Shown here: piece by piece, positions 24,780 to 33,807 of the stretch
Numbering within the stretch: position 1 is the stretch's first letter
Layout: each line of letters begins with the position of its first letter
Assembly (NCBI RefSeq): GCF_030814135.1
Contig: NZ_JAUSUQ010000013.1
Coordinates: forward strand, 1 to 64,000
Length of the DNA: 64,000 nt
Reading direction: 5' to 3'
Source of the DNA: Caldalkalibacillus uzonensis
GTDB taxonomy: Bacteria > Bacillota > Bacilli > Caldalkalibacillales > Caldalkalibacillaceae
The notes under the pieces: model-generated
Seen by the model: only the letters and a program-made list of their open reading frames with translations
Database searches by the model: none
Told to the model about the DNA's origin: nothing
Made by a program: the position numbers and the translations under genes

Positions 24780-25277
24780 ATGTATCCAAAAGCGTATGTG
24801 GATTATCTTATCCATTTCCATGCCAGCCGGGACTATTTTGAATGTCATGAGGTTTTGGAAGAATATTGGAAAAGCCAACCTGACCGCGAACCAGTGTGGG
24901 TCGGGCTGATTCAGGTGGCCGTCGCTCTATATCATCACCGCCGGGGCAATTTCAATGGCGCAGCCAAAATGCTGGCCAGTGCCCGGCAAATTTTGGACAG
25001 GGAACAAGGTGCTGTGCAAAAATTGGGCTTAGATCCGTCCGCACTTATAAAGCAATTAACTGAGCAGTTAAATGATATACAAGATCTGAAACCTTATACA
25101 AGCTTTAACTTGCCTATTACAGATCCCCAGCTGCTGCAACACTGCCGGCAGGTGTGCCAGGAGAACAATCTCACCTGGGGAACGAGAAGTGATCCGGACA
25201 ATGCTTTTCTTATTCATAAACATAAGCTGCGTGACCGCAGTGATGTGATCAGGGAACGGGAGTGGCAGAAAGAGTAA
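24780..25277 (+). CDS. ypuF: DUF309-family protein, YpuF-like
   Basis: The ATG at 24780 follows GGGGG, giving 165 residues; the frame extends upstream without support. The motif R-D-Y-F-E-C-H-E-V-L-E-E-Y-W near residue 17 and W-V-G-L-I-Q-V-A-V-A-L-Y-H-H-R-R-G-N-F-like continuation mark DUF309. The conserved acidic and His residues (E, H, E) suggest a helical, possibly metal-binding bundle, but the family's function is unknown. A -10-like TATGGTATAAT lies upstream near 24736. Divergent from ftsW. Confidence 0.8.
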   Translation: MYPKAYVDYLIHFHASRDYFECHEVLEEYWKSQPDREPVWVGLIQVAVALYHHRRGNFNGAAKMLASARQILDREQGAVQKLGLDPSALIKQLTEQLNDIQDLKPYTSFNLPITDPQLLQHCRQVCQENNLTWGTRSDPDNAFLIHKHKLRDRSDVIREREWQKE

Positions 25278-25303
25278 AAAAACAGCAGCGAAACACCATG
25301 TAA

Positions 25304-25333
25304 GAGGAAAAAAAGGGTGCCAAGCCGGCACCC
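25304..25333 (-). terminator. Terminator after acsA (minus strand)
   Basis: GGGTGCC (25315-25321) and GGCACCC (25327-25333) flank a five-base loop. On the minus strand the hairpin is followed by a run of T (complement of the A run at 25308-25314). Confidence 0.85.
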
Positions 25334-25355
25334 CTCTAGTTATTTTTTAGTCTTC

Positions 25356-27095
25356 TTAATCTTCCATTGTGGACAGGTCGCCAGTTGGCAAGCCCAGCTC
25401 CCAAGCTTTTAGCACCCGGCGCATAATCTTGCCGCTCCGCGTTTTAGGCAACTTATCTTTAAATTCGATTTCACGGGGAGCCGCATGGGCAGCCAAGCCG
25501 GTTTTGACGAACTGGCGAATCTCTTCTTTCAGCTCCTCAGAAGGCTCATATCCGGCTCTGAGTGAGATAAAGGCCTTAATAATTTCACCGCGAACAGGAT
25601 CCGGTTTGCCAATCACCCCGGCTTCTGCTACGGCAGGGTGTTCAACAAGCTTGCTTTCCACCTCAAACGGACCTACCCGTTCACCAGCCGTCATAATCAC
25701 ATCATCCACACGTCCCTGGAACCAGAAATAACCATCTTCATCCTTGTATGCAGAATCTCCAGAGATGTACCACCCTTTAAGACGGAAGTACTCATTATAT
25801 TTCTCTTCATTCTTCCAAATCTTTCTCATCATGGATGGCCAGCCCACTTTGATGGCCAGATTGCCCATCTGGTAGGGGGGCAGCGGATTACCTTCATCAT
25901 CAATAATATCAGCTTCAATACCGGGGAATGGTTTACCCATTGACCCGGGTCTCATCTCCATGCAGGGATAGTTACAAATCAGCATGCCACCTGTTTCCGT
26001 CATCCACCAGGTGTCATGGATGCGCAACTTGTATACCTGCAATCCCCAACGGATCACCTCCGGATTAAGCGGCTCACCCACACTTAAAATATGACGCAGG
26101 GAGGATAGATCATAACGTTCTGCCACTGCTTCTCCGGCACCCATCAGCATGCGGAAAGCGGTTGGTGCACTGTACCATACCGTCACTTTATATTTTTCAA
26201 TGGTGTAGTACCAATCTTCCGGACTAAATCGGCCGCCGCGGATGACATTGGTGGCTCCGTTGAGCCAAGGAGCAAAGATACCGTATGATGTTCCGGTGAC
26301 CCAGCCGGGATCTGCTGTACACCAGTACACATCGTCTTCTTTTAAATCAAGCACCCATTTTCCAGTCTGGTAATGTTGCAACATGGCATAGTGAACATGC
26401 AGAACACCCTTGGGCTTTCCAGTGGAACCCGATGTGTAATGTAAAATAAGCGGATCTTCTTTATCCACCCAAACGATGTCAAATGCTGTGGATGCATCTG
26501 CCATCTCCTTATGGTAGTCATGAAGTTGTACAGTCGGATGCTCTTTGTTTAATTGTTCCAGGTCAAGATTGTCCCCAACCAACAGAATATGCTTTAGTGC
26601 AGGCAAATCTTTGCTGGGTACGCGGGGCAGCAGTTCTGGTGTGGTCACTACAGCAACGGCTTCAGAGTTTTCCAGACGGTCTCTGACCGCACCTTCCATG
26701 AATGCTTCAAATAAAGGACCTACAATGGCTCCCAGCTTAATAGCCCCTAGCAAGCTGAAATACAACTCCGGTGAGCGGGGCATGAAAATAAACACCCGGT
26801 CGCCTTTCTTGATGCCCAGTTTGTGCAAAATGTTGGCCGCCTGATTTGATTTCGCTTTCATCTCCTGGAACGTGTATTGTTCATCCCGCTGGGCATCACT
26901 GTAATAAAGGGCCACCTTATCTTTACGTTCCCCTTCAGCATGCCGGTCAATCGCTTCATAAGCCATATTCACTTTGCCTGTTTCATACCAGGAAAACACC
27001 TTTTCTACGTCAGACCAGGAAAAAGTGCGTCTGGCTTCCTCATAATCCTGAAGGTTAAACCCTGTTCCCTGTACTTCAATCGTTTCTGTTTTCAT
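25356..27095 (-). CDS. acsA: Acetyl-CoA synthetase (acetate--CoA ligase)
   Basis: The ATG at 27095 follows GGGGAGGAG, giving 579 residues (B. subtilis AcsA is 572). ANL-family motifs are complete: Y-T-S-G-S-T-G-K-P-K-G for ATP near 235, W-M-T-E-T-G-G near 370, the hinge Y-K-D-E-D-G-Y-F-W-F-Q-G-R then D-D-V-I, and the C-terminal P-K-T-R-S-G-K-I-M-R-R whose lysine is the usual acetylation switch. It activates acetate through acetyl-AMP. No acuABC genes are adjacent. A CcpA-like cre site and a promoter lie upstream. Confidence 0.93.
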   Translation of the reverse strand: MKTETIEVQGTGFNLQDYEEARRTFSWSDVEKVFSWYETGKVNMAYEAIDRHAEGERKDKVALYYSDAQRDEQYTFQEMKAKSNQAANILHKLGIKKGDRVFIFMPRSPELYFSLLGAIKLGAIVGPLFEAFMEGAVRDRLENSEAVAVVTTPELLPRVPSKDLPALKHILLVGDNLDLEQLNKEHPTVQLHDYHKEMADASTAFDIVWVDKEDPLILHYTSGSTGKPKGVLHVHYAMLQHYQTGKWVLDLKEDDVYWCTADPGWVTGTSYGIFAPWLNGATNVIRGGRFSPEDWYYTIEKYKVTVWYSAPTAFRMLMGAGEAVAERYDLSSLRHILSVGEPLNPEVIRWGLQVYKLRIHDTWWMTETGGMLICNYPCMEMRPGSMGKPFPGIEADIIDDEGNPLPPYQMGNLAIKVGWPSMMRKIWKNEEKYNEYFRLKGWYISGDSAYKDEDGYFWFQGRVDDVIMTAGERVGPFEVESKLVEHPAVAEAGVIGKPDPVRGEIIKAFISLRAGYEPSEELKEEIRQFVKTGLAAHAAPREIEFKDKLPKTRSGKIMRRVLKAWELGLPTGDLSTMED

Positions 27096-27430
27096 TGCCA
27101 ACACTCCTCCCCTTGCCATTCTTTTAAGAATAAAGAATATTAATGAACATCCTGCTATATTTAGGATAGACTATAACGAATGTTTTTTCAAATCCCAACA
27201 TTGGTCTTATTGTAAAATGTAAACGCTTCCTTTGGCTACTTATCATTTTATCGATTTTTTTCCCAATTTTTAATGTTTGTGGTCTGAAACGTGATAATGA
27301 AAGTCCCAAATGTTCTCTGGAAAGACCTAACGGTCAGCGCTATTCTAAACGAACTCCATGCCTTCGTTTCCCTATTGCTGCACTATTTGCTATAATGATA
27401 GAGAAAAGGGCTAACCAAGGAGGATGAGGG
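27096..27430. promoter_or_regulatory. acsA: 335-bp intergenic region: acsA promoter with cre-like site and a divergent promoter
   Basis: Minus strand: TTGGGA and TATAGT 17 bases apart (around 27170-27200) form the acsA promoter. TGTAAACGCTTCCT at 27218-27231 resembles the CcpA cre consensus, upstream of that -35. Plus strand: an extended -10, TGCTATAAT ending at 27396, serves the hypothetical gene at 27431. Nothing else coding is visible. Confidence 0.5.
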
Positions 27431-27832
27431 ATGAAGATCTATCACTGTTCAGGTTTTGAATGTGAGAAAGCGTTGCCAACCACAATGGAAGATCAATTTA
27501 ATGAATCGGAAGTCGTCTACGATCATCTTGGTGAAAAACGAACATTAACGGTCACTTATGTGCGTTATTTTGATACATATGTACAAGAAAACAACATCTA
27601 TGATGCTGGACAGACAGGCGTCCCCTTTTACCATCTGGTGGCACTGTTGGTGTTAATGAAGCATCATGGATTTGTTGATGCCCGTCGCCTGTACTATAAC
27701 GACACCAAAAAATTCCTCAAAGCATTTAACCAGGAAGATATTGAGCAGGCCCTCTCCATCTACCGGTCCCTTCAGCAGCCCGAACAACCGGCTGCGGCAA
27801 AGGAGAACCGCTCAGAGCAAACCATGTCTTGA
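27431..27832 (+). CDS. Conserved hypothetical protein
   Basis: A 133-residue soluble protein behind AAGGAGG. The N-terminal half is beta-rich with an R-T-L-T-V-T-Y-V-R-Y-F strand. The middle (F-Y-H-L-V-A-L-L-V-L-M-K-H-H) and the segment after it (R-R-L-Y-Y-N-D-T-K-K-F-L-K-A-F) are helical and amphipathic. The last 20 residues are a charged tail. No catalytic or metal motif is obvious, and I do not recognise the family. It has its own extended -10 promoter and is divergent from acsA. Confidence 0.6.
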   Translation: MKIYHCSGFECEKALPTTMEDQFNESEVVYDHLGEKRTLTVTYVRYFDTYVQENNIYDAGQTGVPFYHLVALLVLMKHHGFVDARRLYYNDTKKFLKAFNQEDIEQALSIYRSLQQPEQPAAAKENRSEQTMS

Positions 27833-27932
27833 ATCAAGGCATGGTTCTTTACGTTTACCGGCAGGAATAAAAAGGGTACATGTATCCTAACAGGTTATAG
27901 CATACTAGGTAGTGACGCAGGAGGTGTACAAG

Positions 27933-28130
27933 ATGTCCAGACGCAATAGAGATGTGGATCATGAAGGACGTGACCGCTACTTCGTTGATATTGACCGGAT
28001 GATTAGCGAAGGTTTAGGCGGCGGAGAAGTGACCATGCAAAACGGATTAATTGAAGAAGCACGGGAATTAAGTGAAGAAGCCAACCAAAATCCCCCGCAA
28101 ACCGCCCCTGATAAGGACAAAGAGAGGTAG
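27933..28130 (+). CDS. Small acidic hypothetical protein
   Basis: The ATG at 27933 follows GGAGGTG, giving 65 residues; an upstream ATG at 27912 lacks a ribosome site. The peptide is hydrophilic: a basic R-R-N-R-D N-terminus, then Y-F-V-D-I-D-R-M-I-S-E-G-L-G-G-G, then a charged tail. Such sequences are common among small Bacillus proteins of unknown, often sporulation-linked, role. It ends in a strong terminator. Confidence 0.65.
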   Translation: MSRRNRDVDHEGRDRYFVDIDRMISEGLGGGEVTMQNGLIEEARELSEEANQNPPQTAPDKDKER

Positions 28131-28154
28131 CCACAAGGCCTGCCTCTCTTTTTT
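28120..28154 (+). terminator. Terminator after the small acidic protein gene
   Basis: AGAGAGG (28121-28127) pairs with CCTCTCT (28143-28149), followed by TTTTTG. It overlaps the stop codon region. Confidence 0.75.
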
Positions 28155-28165
28155 GCCAAAGGTAA

Positions 28166-29359
28166 TCAGGGTTGCAACACGTCTTTAAGCCGTTCAAATG
28201 CCCAATCCACTTCTTCCTTTGTGATAATGAGCGGTGGCGCAAGGCGAATGGTATGTTCATGTGTTTCCTTACACAGCAGACCTTTTTCCTTTAAGGCCTC
28301 ACAATAGGGACGGGCTGGCTCGGTCAGTTCAATGCCAATGAATAATCCCTTGCCGCGGATCTCTTTGATCTTGGGGTTCTTCAGCTCGTGCAATTTGGAC
28401 ATCAAGTACTGTCCCAGTCTCAACGAACGCTCGACCAACTTCTCTTCTGCAATGACTTCCAAAGCGGCAATGGCGCAGGCGCAGCCAAGGGGGTTCCCCC
28501 CAAATGTGGAGCCGTGTGAACCTGGCTCAAATACTCCCAGTACATCCTGATTTGCAGCAACGGCTGAAATCGGGAACACGCCTCCCCCCAAGGCTTTGCC
28601 CATAATATAGATGTCCGGTTTGACCTCTTCCCAGTCGCAAGCAAACATTTTCCCAGTCCGCCCGAAACCGGTTTGAATTTCGTCGGCCACAAACAAGACC
28701 CCATGCTCATCACAGATGCGGCGCACCTCCCGCAAATACCCGTCCGGCGGAATAATAATGCCCGCTTCACCTTGAATAGGCTCCACCAGGAAAGCAGCTG
28801 TATAAGGTGTAATCGCTTGCTTTAGCGCTTCAACATCTCCGTAAGGGATGATTTTAAATCCCGGTGTAAAAGGCCCAAATCCGCGGCGATACTCCGCTTC
28901 GGATGAAAAGGACGTCACTGTGATGGTCCGCCCGTGGAAATTTCCCTCACAAACAATAATTTCTGCCTGGTTCTCCGGAACCTGCTTCACTTGGTAAGCC
29001 CAGCGACGGACCGCTTTAATCGCCGTTTCCACCGCTTCAGCTCCAGTATTCATGGGCAATACCATATTTTTTCCTGTTACAGCAACAATTTTCTCGTAAA
29101 ATTCACCCAAACGGTCATTGTGAAAGGCCCGGGAAGTCAAGGTGACCCGATCCGCCTGCTCTTTGAGTGCCCGAATAATTTTGGGATGACGGTGACCCTG
29201 GTTTAAAGCAGAATAGGCACTCAACATATCCATGTATCGATTACCCTCTGGATCCTGCACCCATACACCTGCTGCTTTAGAGATGACAATAGGTAGAGGC
29301 AAATAGTTGTTTGCACCGTACCGTTCTGTCTGCTCAATAATCTGTTTCGTGCCGCTCAT
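28166..29359 (-). CDS. rocD: Ornithine aminotransferase
   Basis: The ATG at 29359 (MSGTKQ) gives 397 residues (B. subtilis RocD is 401). A class-III PLP aminotransferase: [12 protein letters not shown] for phosphate binding, [24 protein letters not shown], and the Schiff-base lysine in I-M-G-K-A-L-G-G-G. The [11 protein letters not shown] motif favours ornithine over acetylornithine. It converts ornithine plus 2-oxoglutarate to glutamate semialdehyde in arginine breakdown. It stands apart from other roc genes here, and no RocR/AhrC site was recognised. Confidence 0.9.
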   Translation of the reverse strand: MSGTKQIIEQTERYGANNYLPLPIVISKAAGVWVQDPEGNRYMDMLSAYSALNQGHRHPKIIRALKEQADRVTLTSRAFHNDRLGEFYEKIVAVTGKNMVLPMNTGAEAVETAIKAVRRWAYQVKQVPENQAEIIVCEGNFHGRTITVTSFSSEAEYRRGFGPFTPGFKIIPYGDVEALKQAITPYTAAFLVEPIQGEAGIIIPPDGYLREVRRICDEHGVLFVADEIQTGFGRTGKMFACDWEEVKPDIYIMGKALGGGVFPISAVAANQDVLGVFEPGSHGSTFGGNPLGCACAIAALEVIAEEKLVERSLRLGQYLMSKLHELKNPKIKEIRGKGLFIGIELTEPARPYCEALKEKGLLCKETHEHTIRLAPPLIITKEEVDWAFERLKDVLQP

Positions 29360-29505
29360 CTCATTATCCATCCTTTCCGCTGAAGTCAAAAGCACTCCTC
29401 TTTCATATTATAAACTGAAAAAAAAGCTACCCGACACAGGTAGCCCTGTAAATTTATATACTTTTGGCTGTACAGCAAATCCAAAGACGAAAAAGGTCCC
29501 ATCTA

Positions 29506-29802
29506 TCATGAACCCTGGCCATTTTGCTGTTCATACGCTTCATGTAACTGGGCGAGGCGCTGCTCAAGTTCGGAGAGGATCTGTTTTCCGGCTTCTTCGG
29601 AAATAAGCCCTAGGCGGATCGCAAAATCAATTTCACGGGACAGCCCGAACATTTGGGTATCCAACACTTCTTCATACAGGGGACACTGGGGCATGGTTAA
29701 GTGATCCATCTGAACCGAGATCAGCTTTAATATTTTTTCGGCATCTTGTTTAAGTAAAGCCAGGGCCTTTTCCTTGCTTTGTGTAGCCATATCTGTCGAC
29801 AA
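29506..29802 (-). CDS. ylaN: YlaN (UPF0358), iron-homeostasis protein
   Basis: A TTG at 29802, eight bases after GGAGG, places exactly as many residues before the D-A-E-K-I-L-K-L-I motif as in B. subtilis YlaN; an ATG at 29808 is closer to the ribosome site. The 98-residue product keeps [14 protein letters not shown] and [12 protein letters not shown], essentially identical to the family. YlaN is required in low iron and has been reported to bind iron and Fur. Order glsA-ylaN is as in B. subtilis (ylaM-ylaN), but ftsW-pycA lie 5 kb further on. Confidence 0.9.
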   Translation of the reverse strand: MSTDMATQSKEKALALLKQDAEKILKLISVQMDHLTMPQCPLYEEVLDTQMFGLSREIDFAIRLGLISEEAGKQILSELEQRLAQLHEAYEQQNGQGS

Positions 29803-29880
29803 TGTCATTCCCTCCGTTCCCATGTCCTACTCCTAACCTTAATAATACGCTTTAACCATAAAAATTTCAAGGAAGGAGGG

Positions 29881-30837
29881 TCAAAATATAGAAAGCCCCC
29901 AGGTGGCTGACAAAGATTCCAACAGACGGACACCGGCCACACTGTTGCCTTTATCATCCAAAGCCGGACTGTATATGCCAATTCCCATGCAATGGGGAAC
30001 CGCTCCCATAATGCCCCCTGAAACGCCGCTTTTGGCGGGAATCCCCACCCGTATGGCAAATTCTCCCGATGCATTGTACATGCCGCAGGTAACCATAAAT
30101 GTTTTACATATCTTAGCAATTTGTTCCGGCATGATCGCTTCTCCTGTTTCTGGGTCGCGTCCCCTATTGGCAAAAACCGCTCCAATGCGGGCCACATCCT
30201 GGCAATTCACTTCAATGGCACACTGTTTGAAATAAATATCAAGCACCTCTTCCACATCACCTTCAAGCACATCATACTGCTTCATGAAGTAAGCCAGCGC
30301 CCTGTTAAGGTCGGCTGTTTCTTGTTCCGAGCGGTAAACAGCTTCATTAAAGCCGATTGCGGTATTACCGGCCAAACGCCGTACAAAGCTTAAAATACGT
30401 TCCACCTTTTCTTCCACTGTTCCAGGCAGAAGGGAAGTGACCGCAATCGCCCCGGCATTGATCATTGGGTTGAGGGGCTTGTTAGGCCGCATGATTTCCA
30501 ATTTCATGATCGAATTAAACGGATCACCGGTCGGCTCCATGCCCACTTTCTCAAACACACACGCTTCACCACACTCCATCAGGGCCATGGCCAGGGTAAT
30601 CACTTTAGACATACTTTGCAGGGTGAATCTTTCGTCCACATCCCCTGCCTGCACCTGCTCTCCAGTCAACAAACACAGACTGGCGGCCATGTGTTTAGGA
30701 TTGGCCTTGCTTAAGGCAGGAATGTAGTTAGCTACTTCACCTGTTTGGCCATCCGGGCGGTGCTTCTCAACCAGCTCTTTAAGCTCATGCTCTAGCTCAG
30801 ATACTGAAGTGGTTTCCATCCATTTACACCGTTGCAT
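29881..30837 (-). CDS. glsA: Glutaminase
   Basis: A 318-residue serine-dependent glutaminase of the beta-lactamase-like fold. The catalytic S75-x-x-K78 lies in F-T-L-Q-S-M-S-K-V, and further family blocks are M-R-P-N-K-P-L-N-P-M-I-N-A-G-A-I and V-T-C-G-M-Y-N-A-S-G-E-F-A. It hydrolyses glutamine to glutamate and ammonia in the cytoplasm. GAGGG precedes the ATG. It corresponds to YlaM/GlsA2 of B. subtilis by its neighbours ylaN and ylaL. It and ylaN are 78 bases apart and likely share a transcript. Confidence 0.9.
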   Translation of the reverse strand: MQRCKWMETTSVSELEHELKELVEKHRPDGQTGEVANYIPALSKANPKHMAASLCLLTGEQVQAGDVDERFTLQSMSKVITLAMALMECGEACVFEKVGMEPTGDPFNSIMKLEIMRPNKPLNPMINAGAIAVTSLLPGTVEEKVERILSFVRRLAGNTAIGFNEAVYRSEQETADLNRALAYFMKQYDVLEGDVEEVLDIYFKQCAIEVNCQDVARIGAVFANRGRDPETGEAIMPEQIAKICKTFMVTCGMYNASGEFAIRVGIPAKSGVSGGIMGAVPHCMGIGIYSPALDDKGNSVAGVRLLESLSATWGLSIF

Positions 30838-30998
30838 GCTTGTCCCTCACTTGTCAAGCTGTTTCTTCTATCATGCATAGCATCACCTTCCCGCCAACAA
30901 GTATACTCCCTGTTAAAAGCAGACTCTAAATATGGATTCGTGGCTCAGTTGCCATTATAATGAGAAGGGAGCAAACGATCATAAAGGAGGCAACCATC

Positions 30999-31400
30999 AT
31001 GTCAGCCGTCATTCCCATTAAAGGAGCCACCCAATTTACCATCAATCTGGATCCCAGCGTATGGATTTTTGATGAACGGAAAATTGACCTGAATACTTAT
31101 ATCCAAACCGGGGAAGCAAAGCAGGTTCCCGAACGTGAAACGCACGGCTCCTATGCCGTTCCCTTTGAACCTTTTTTGAATCACGCTGAACCTTTGCCTG
31201 GGGCAAAAGAAGTGGTTTGCCATTTGCAAGACAACCGGACGGTCAACTTGCCACTGGCTGAAGCTAAACAGTGCTACCTTGCCTTTGCTTTAGGCGGGAA
31301 ACCATTGACAGAGGACGGCCCCCTCCATCTGTACTTTGGGCCGGGACGCCATCAGGAGCCTCCATTAAAAAACATAGTCTGCTTTGAGGTAAAAGAATAA
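30999..31400 (+). CDS. ylaL: YlaL-like conserved hypothetical protein
   Basis: The ATG at 30999 follows AAAGGAGG, giving 133 residues. The core L-D-P-S-V-W-I-F-D-E-R-K-I-D-L and the E-D-G-P-L-H-L-Y-F motif near the end resemble B. subtilis YlaL as I recall it, and the position beside glsA-ylaN (ylaM-ylaN) supports this. It is a soluble protein of unknown function. Its last 49 bases overlap the end of the convergent GNAT gene. Confidence 0.65.
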   Translation: MSAVIPIKGATQFTINLDPSVWIFDERKIDLNTYIQTGEAKQVPERETHGSYAVPFEPFLNHAEPLPGAKEVVCHLQDNRTVNLPLAEAKQCYLAFALGGKPLTEDGPLHLYFGPGRHQEPPLKNIVCFEVKE

Positions 31401-32188
31401 CTGTGCCAATCACCAAGGGGTTGAAAAGCGGCCCGTTGATAAAACGGGCTTAATGTGGAATCATGATAATAAAAGCAGACCTGTTTCCCTTTCCTGAGCA
31501 CCATTTGGACCAATCGCTGACCCAAGAGGCTGGCAATGCCCTGTGAGCGGGCTCGCGGGGTCACATACAATCCTCCTAGCAAAACATAGCGGGGACTTTC
31601 TTTCAGACACATCACTGTCCCCACCAGCTGCTTTTGTTCAGCGACAATCACTCTGCCCTGCATAATGGCCTGCCACAGAAGTTGGCCATCCACCTGCTGC
31701 TCTACTTCTGAACCTGAGTAGAGAGACATCAGGCTGACATAATCGGCAGTGACAGCCAGACGCAGTCGAATGTCCTCAGGCACAGGGAGAGGTTGGTTAA
31801 TTAAAGCGGGTGTCAGCTCACTTTGAACCACAAACAGGCTTTTGTCCAGACACCTGGTGTCATAGTGAGCCAGTTGCTTTTTCAGCCAAGCCAGCTGTTG
31901 TTGCTGACCATGTATGATAAAATGGGGAACATAACGCCTGAGAAACATGCCTAACCCTGAGCGCTGCGGTAATGAAGGGTAACAAACCTGGAGCAGTTGG
32001 TCGTGAAGGTAAATAATGCCTTTGGTGCGGCCGTTGTGCACCTCTCTAAACCACCGGTGATCAGGATGGTTCAACCCATATTGGAGCAGGGCATCAAAGG
32101 CGATAATGGACCAAGGCTCCTGATGAGATAAAAGCGTGTATACCGCATGGTAATGGCGGTTATCTAAGGGGACGATGGCGGAACTCAC
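31352..32188 (-). CDS. GNAT-family N-acetyltransferase
   Basis: The GTG at 32188, nine bases after GGGAGG, gives 278 residues. The C-terminal half is a GNAT domain: V-L-L-G-G-L-Y-V-T-P leads into the acetyl-CoA loop R-A-R-S-Q-G-I-A-S-L-L, and F-Y-Q-R-A-A-F-Q-P-L-G follows. The N-terminal half is a divergent, degenerate GNAT-like fold, the layout of two-domain acetyltransferases. The substrate cannot be predicted. It ends inside the convergent ylaL gene. Confidence 0.78.
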   Translation of the reverse strand: MSSAIVPLDNRHYHAVYTLLSHQEPWSIIAFDALLQYGLNHPDHRWFREVHNGRTKGIIYLHDQLLQVCYPSLPQRSGLGMFLRRYVPHFIIHGQQQQLAWLKKQLAHYDTRCLDKSLFVVQSELTPALINQPLPVPEDIRLRLAVTADYVSLMSLYSGSEVEQQVDGQLLWQAIMQGRVIVAEQKQLVGTVMCLKESPRYVLLGGLYVTPRARSQGIASLLGQRLVQMVLRKGKQVCFYYHDSTLSPFYQRAAFQPLGDWHSYSFTSKQTMFFNGGS

Positions 32189-32334
32189 CCTGGCTTTCCT
32201 CCCGCACAATTACTGTTTTGTATACTCATATGCCCGACACTCGACAAACGTCACGCTTATGATAAAATAGAAAAGTGAAGTTAAGTATTGTAACGTACAC
32301 GTATAGTTTGGATAAAAGGAGGACATGAAAAACT

Positions 32335-32505
32335 ATGCTGTTTATTGTCATCACTTCACTTATCACGATTCTATGTCTGTTTGGGTTGATACATACGGTC
32401 AAGGATAAAAATCCTGTCGGTGTGCCCCTTTCCCTCGTTTCCGTACTCGTTTTCGGCTGGTTCAGTATCATGGAGACACTCAAATGGCTGGGTTTTATTG
32501 ATTAA
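32335..32505 (+). CDS. Small membrane protein, DUF2759-like
   Basis: A 56-residue peptide with two hydrophobic helices (about 1-18 and 30-47) separated by a charged T-V-K-D-K-N-P loop. The second helix carries L-V-F-G-W-F-S-I-M-E-T, which resembles Bacillus DUF2759 (YqgW) proteins. GGAGG lies 12 bases upstream of the ATG. It is a single gene with unknown function, closed by a 13-base stem terminator. Confidence 0.6.
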   Translation: MLFIVITSLITILCLFGLIHTVKDKNPVGVPLSLVSVLVFGWFSIMETLKWLGFID

Positions 32506-32551
32506 ACCAACCCCTGCAACTCTTAAGGGTAATTGGTTGATACAGATGTGA

Positions 32552-32590
32552 AAAGGCTTATCTCACCTTACACGGCGAGATAAGCCTTTA
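32552..32590. terminator. Bidirectional terminator
   Basis: Thirteen-base arms AAAGGCTTATCTC (32552-32564) and GAGATAAGCCTTT (32577-32589) flank a 12-base loop between the DUF2759-like gene and queD. Confidence 0.8.
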
Positions 32591-32971
32591 TTCTTCGTAG
32601 CGGGCATAAGCCTCATGTGTTTCCTGCACTTCAACCCATTTGAGACGCGGTTGATTTTTCTTCTGCCGGCACAAGGTCTTGATGTGCTGGTAAAACACTT
32701 CAGCCACCTTCTCCGTAGACGGATTGGCTCCTCCCTGGCCCGGATTAAATTCTGGAAAGTCATTCAGCAGGTGATGATCATATTTTTTCTCCAAGGCATG
32801 TTTTACTTCTCTAAAGTCAATCAGCATGCCATTTTCATCTAACTCCCTGCCCTCTACACAAAAGGTGACTTTATAGTTATGACCATGAATCCTCTCACAT
32901 TTGCCAGCCCCTTTGACTGCGTGGGCACAGGCCATCCAAAAGTGCTTCACCAGTGTATATTTTCCCATCAT
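32588..32971 (-). CDS. queD: 6-carboxy-5,6,7,8-tetrahydropterin synthase (QueD/PTPS family)
   Basis: The ATG at 32971, six bases after GGAG, gives 127 residues. Zinc ligands are H18 (A-C-A-H-A-V) and the pair in I-H-G-H-N-Y. The catalytic Cys is in K-C-E-R-I-H-G-H, and D-H-H-L-L-N plus the C-terminal E-T-x4-A-x-Y are kept. QueD converts dihydroneopterin triphosphate to carboxytetrahydropterin for queuosine in tRNA. Other que genes are not in the window, and a PTPS-like paralogue cannot be excluded. Confidence 0.85.
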   Translation of the reverse strand: MMGKYTLVKHFWMACAHAVKGAGKCERIHGHNYKVTFCVEGRELDENGMLIDFREVKHALEKKYDHHLLNDFPEFNPGQGGANPSTEKVAEVFYQHIKTLCRQKKNQPRLKWVEVQETHEAYARYEE

Positions 32972-33124
32972 CACTCACTCCAATAGTTAGCTTCCTTCCT
33001 GTATGCCCATTATACCAATTTCCGAGCCTGTGTTGAATAGACCCCCTCCTTTAGGCCACACTAAACACAGGCAAACAGCCGGCCCAGCTGGGGCAACTCA
33101 TCCGGGGAAGGAGGCCAGCGAGAG

Positions 33125-33409
33125 ATGTGGATCTGCCCCGTTTGCAACGGATTGGAATCATTAACCTATACCTGTCCCCAGTGCGCCAATCCGGTGGATG
33201 ACCTGGGGAAACTGTCCGACTATGATGAGCCATATAGTCCTTACCGCGAAATAAATGACATGAAATTAAGCAATGGCTACCCTGATCTTGTCCAACACCA
33301 GTGTATCCATTTGTTACACTGTCCCAACTGCAAACAAGAGATGCAGGTGGCTTTAGATGAACGCTACGTGCCTGATTCCCCTGATCAGCTCTCCGAATAT
33401 GCCCCATAG
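33125..33409 (+). CDS. Small zinc-ribbon hypothetical protein
   Basis: A 94-residue protein behind GGAAGGAGG. Three C-P-x-C motifs are present (C-P-V-C at 4-7, C-P-Q-C at 17-20, C-P-N-C near 68), so one complete zinc ribbon in the first 20 residues and a further half-site are likely. The middle is acidic and Tyr/Pro-rich. No enzymatic domain is seen. I do not recognise the family. It is closed by a symmetric 11-base-stem terminator and is convergent with a cold-shock gene. Confidence 0.65.
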   Translation: MWICPVCNGLESLTYTCPQCANPVDDLGKLSDYDEPYSPYREINDMKLSNGYPDLVQHQCIHLLHCPNCKQEMQVALDERYVPDSPDQLSEYAP

Positions 33410-33413
33410 AAAA

Positions 33414-33442
33414 AAGCCTTTGGTCTTTTGAACCAAAGGCTT
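33414..33442. terminator. Symmetric terminator between zinc-ribbon and csp genes
   Basis: AAGCCTTTGGT (33414-33424) pairs perfectly with ACCAAAGGCTT (33432-33442). T-rich sequence follows, with an A run on the left. Confidence 0.7.
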
Positions 33443-33532
33443 GTGTTGCTTTACTCAACTAACATGCTTACCGAATCTATGGACAAAACGTTACTTTCTA
33501 GTGAATAAAGCACGTCTTATATATTATTTTTA

Positions 33533-33733
33533 TTAAAGTTTGACCACATTAGCAGCTTGCGGTCCACGGTCACCCTGAACGATTTCAAATTCTACACGCT
33601 GGCCGCCTTCCAAGGTTTTAAACCCTTCCTCTTGAATGGCGCTGTAGTGTACAAATACGTCATTGCCACCTTCAACCTCGATGAAACCGTACCCCTTTTC
33701 AGAGTTAAACCATTTTACTACACCTTGTTGCAT
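33533..33733 (-). CDS. csp: Cold-shock protein (CspB/CspD-like)
   Basis: A 66-residue single cold-shock domain with RNP1 (K-G-Y-G-F-I-E-V) and RNP2 (D-V-F-V-H-Y), and the canonical G-V-V-K-W-F-N-S-E start. It binds single-stranded RNA and DNA as an RNA chaperone. TTAGGAGG precedes the ATG. Upstream there are about 240 non-coding bases holding two strong hairpins, which may be its regulatory leader or belong to other transcripts. Paralogue identity (CspB, C or D) cannot be resolved. Confidence 0.92.
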   Translation of the reverse strand: MQQGVVKWFNSEKGYGFIEVEGGNDVFVHYSAIQEEGFKTLEGGQRVEFEIVQGDRGPQAANVVKL

Positions 33734-33807
33734 GCTAAAAATACCTCCTAATTTCCGGCTACTGCCTTAAAATAGTGCTGTCCGGAAGGATGGATGTGTT
33801 CAGATAA

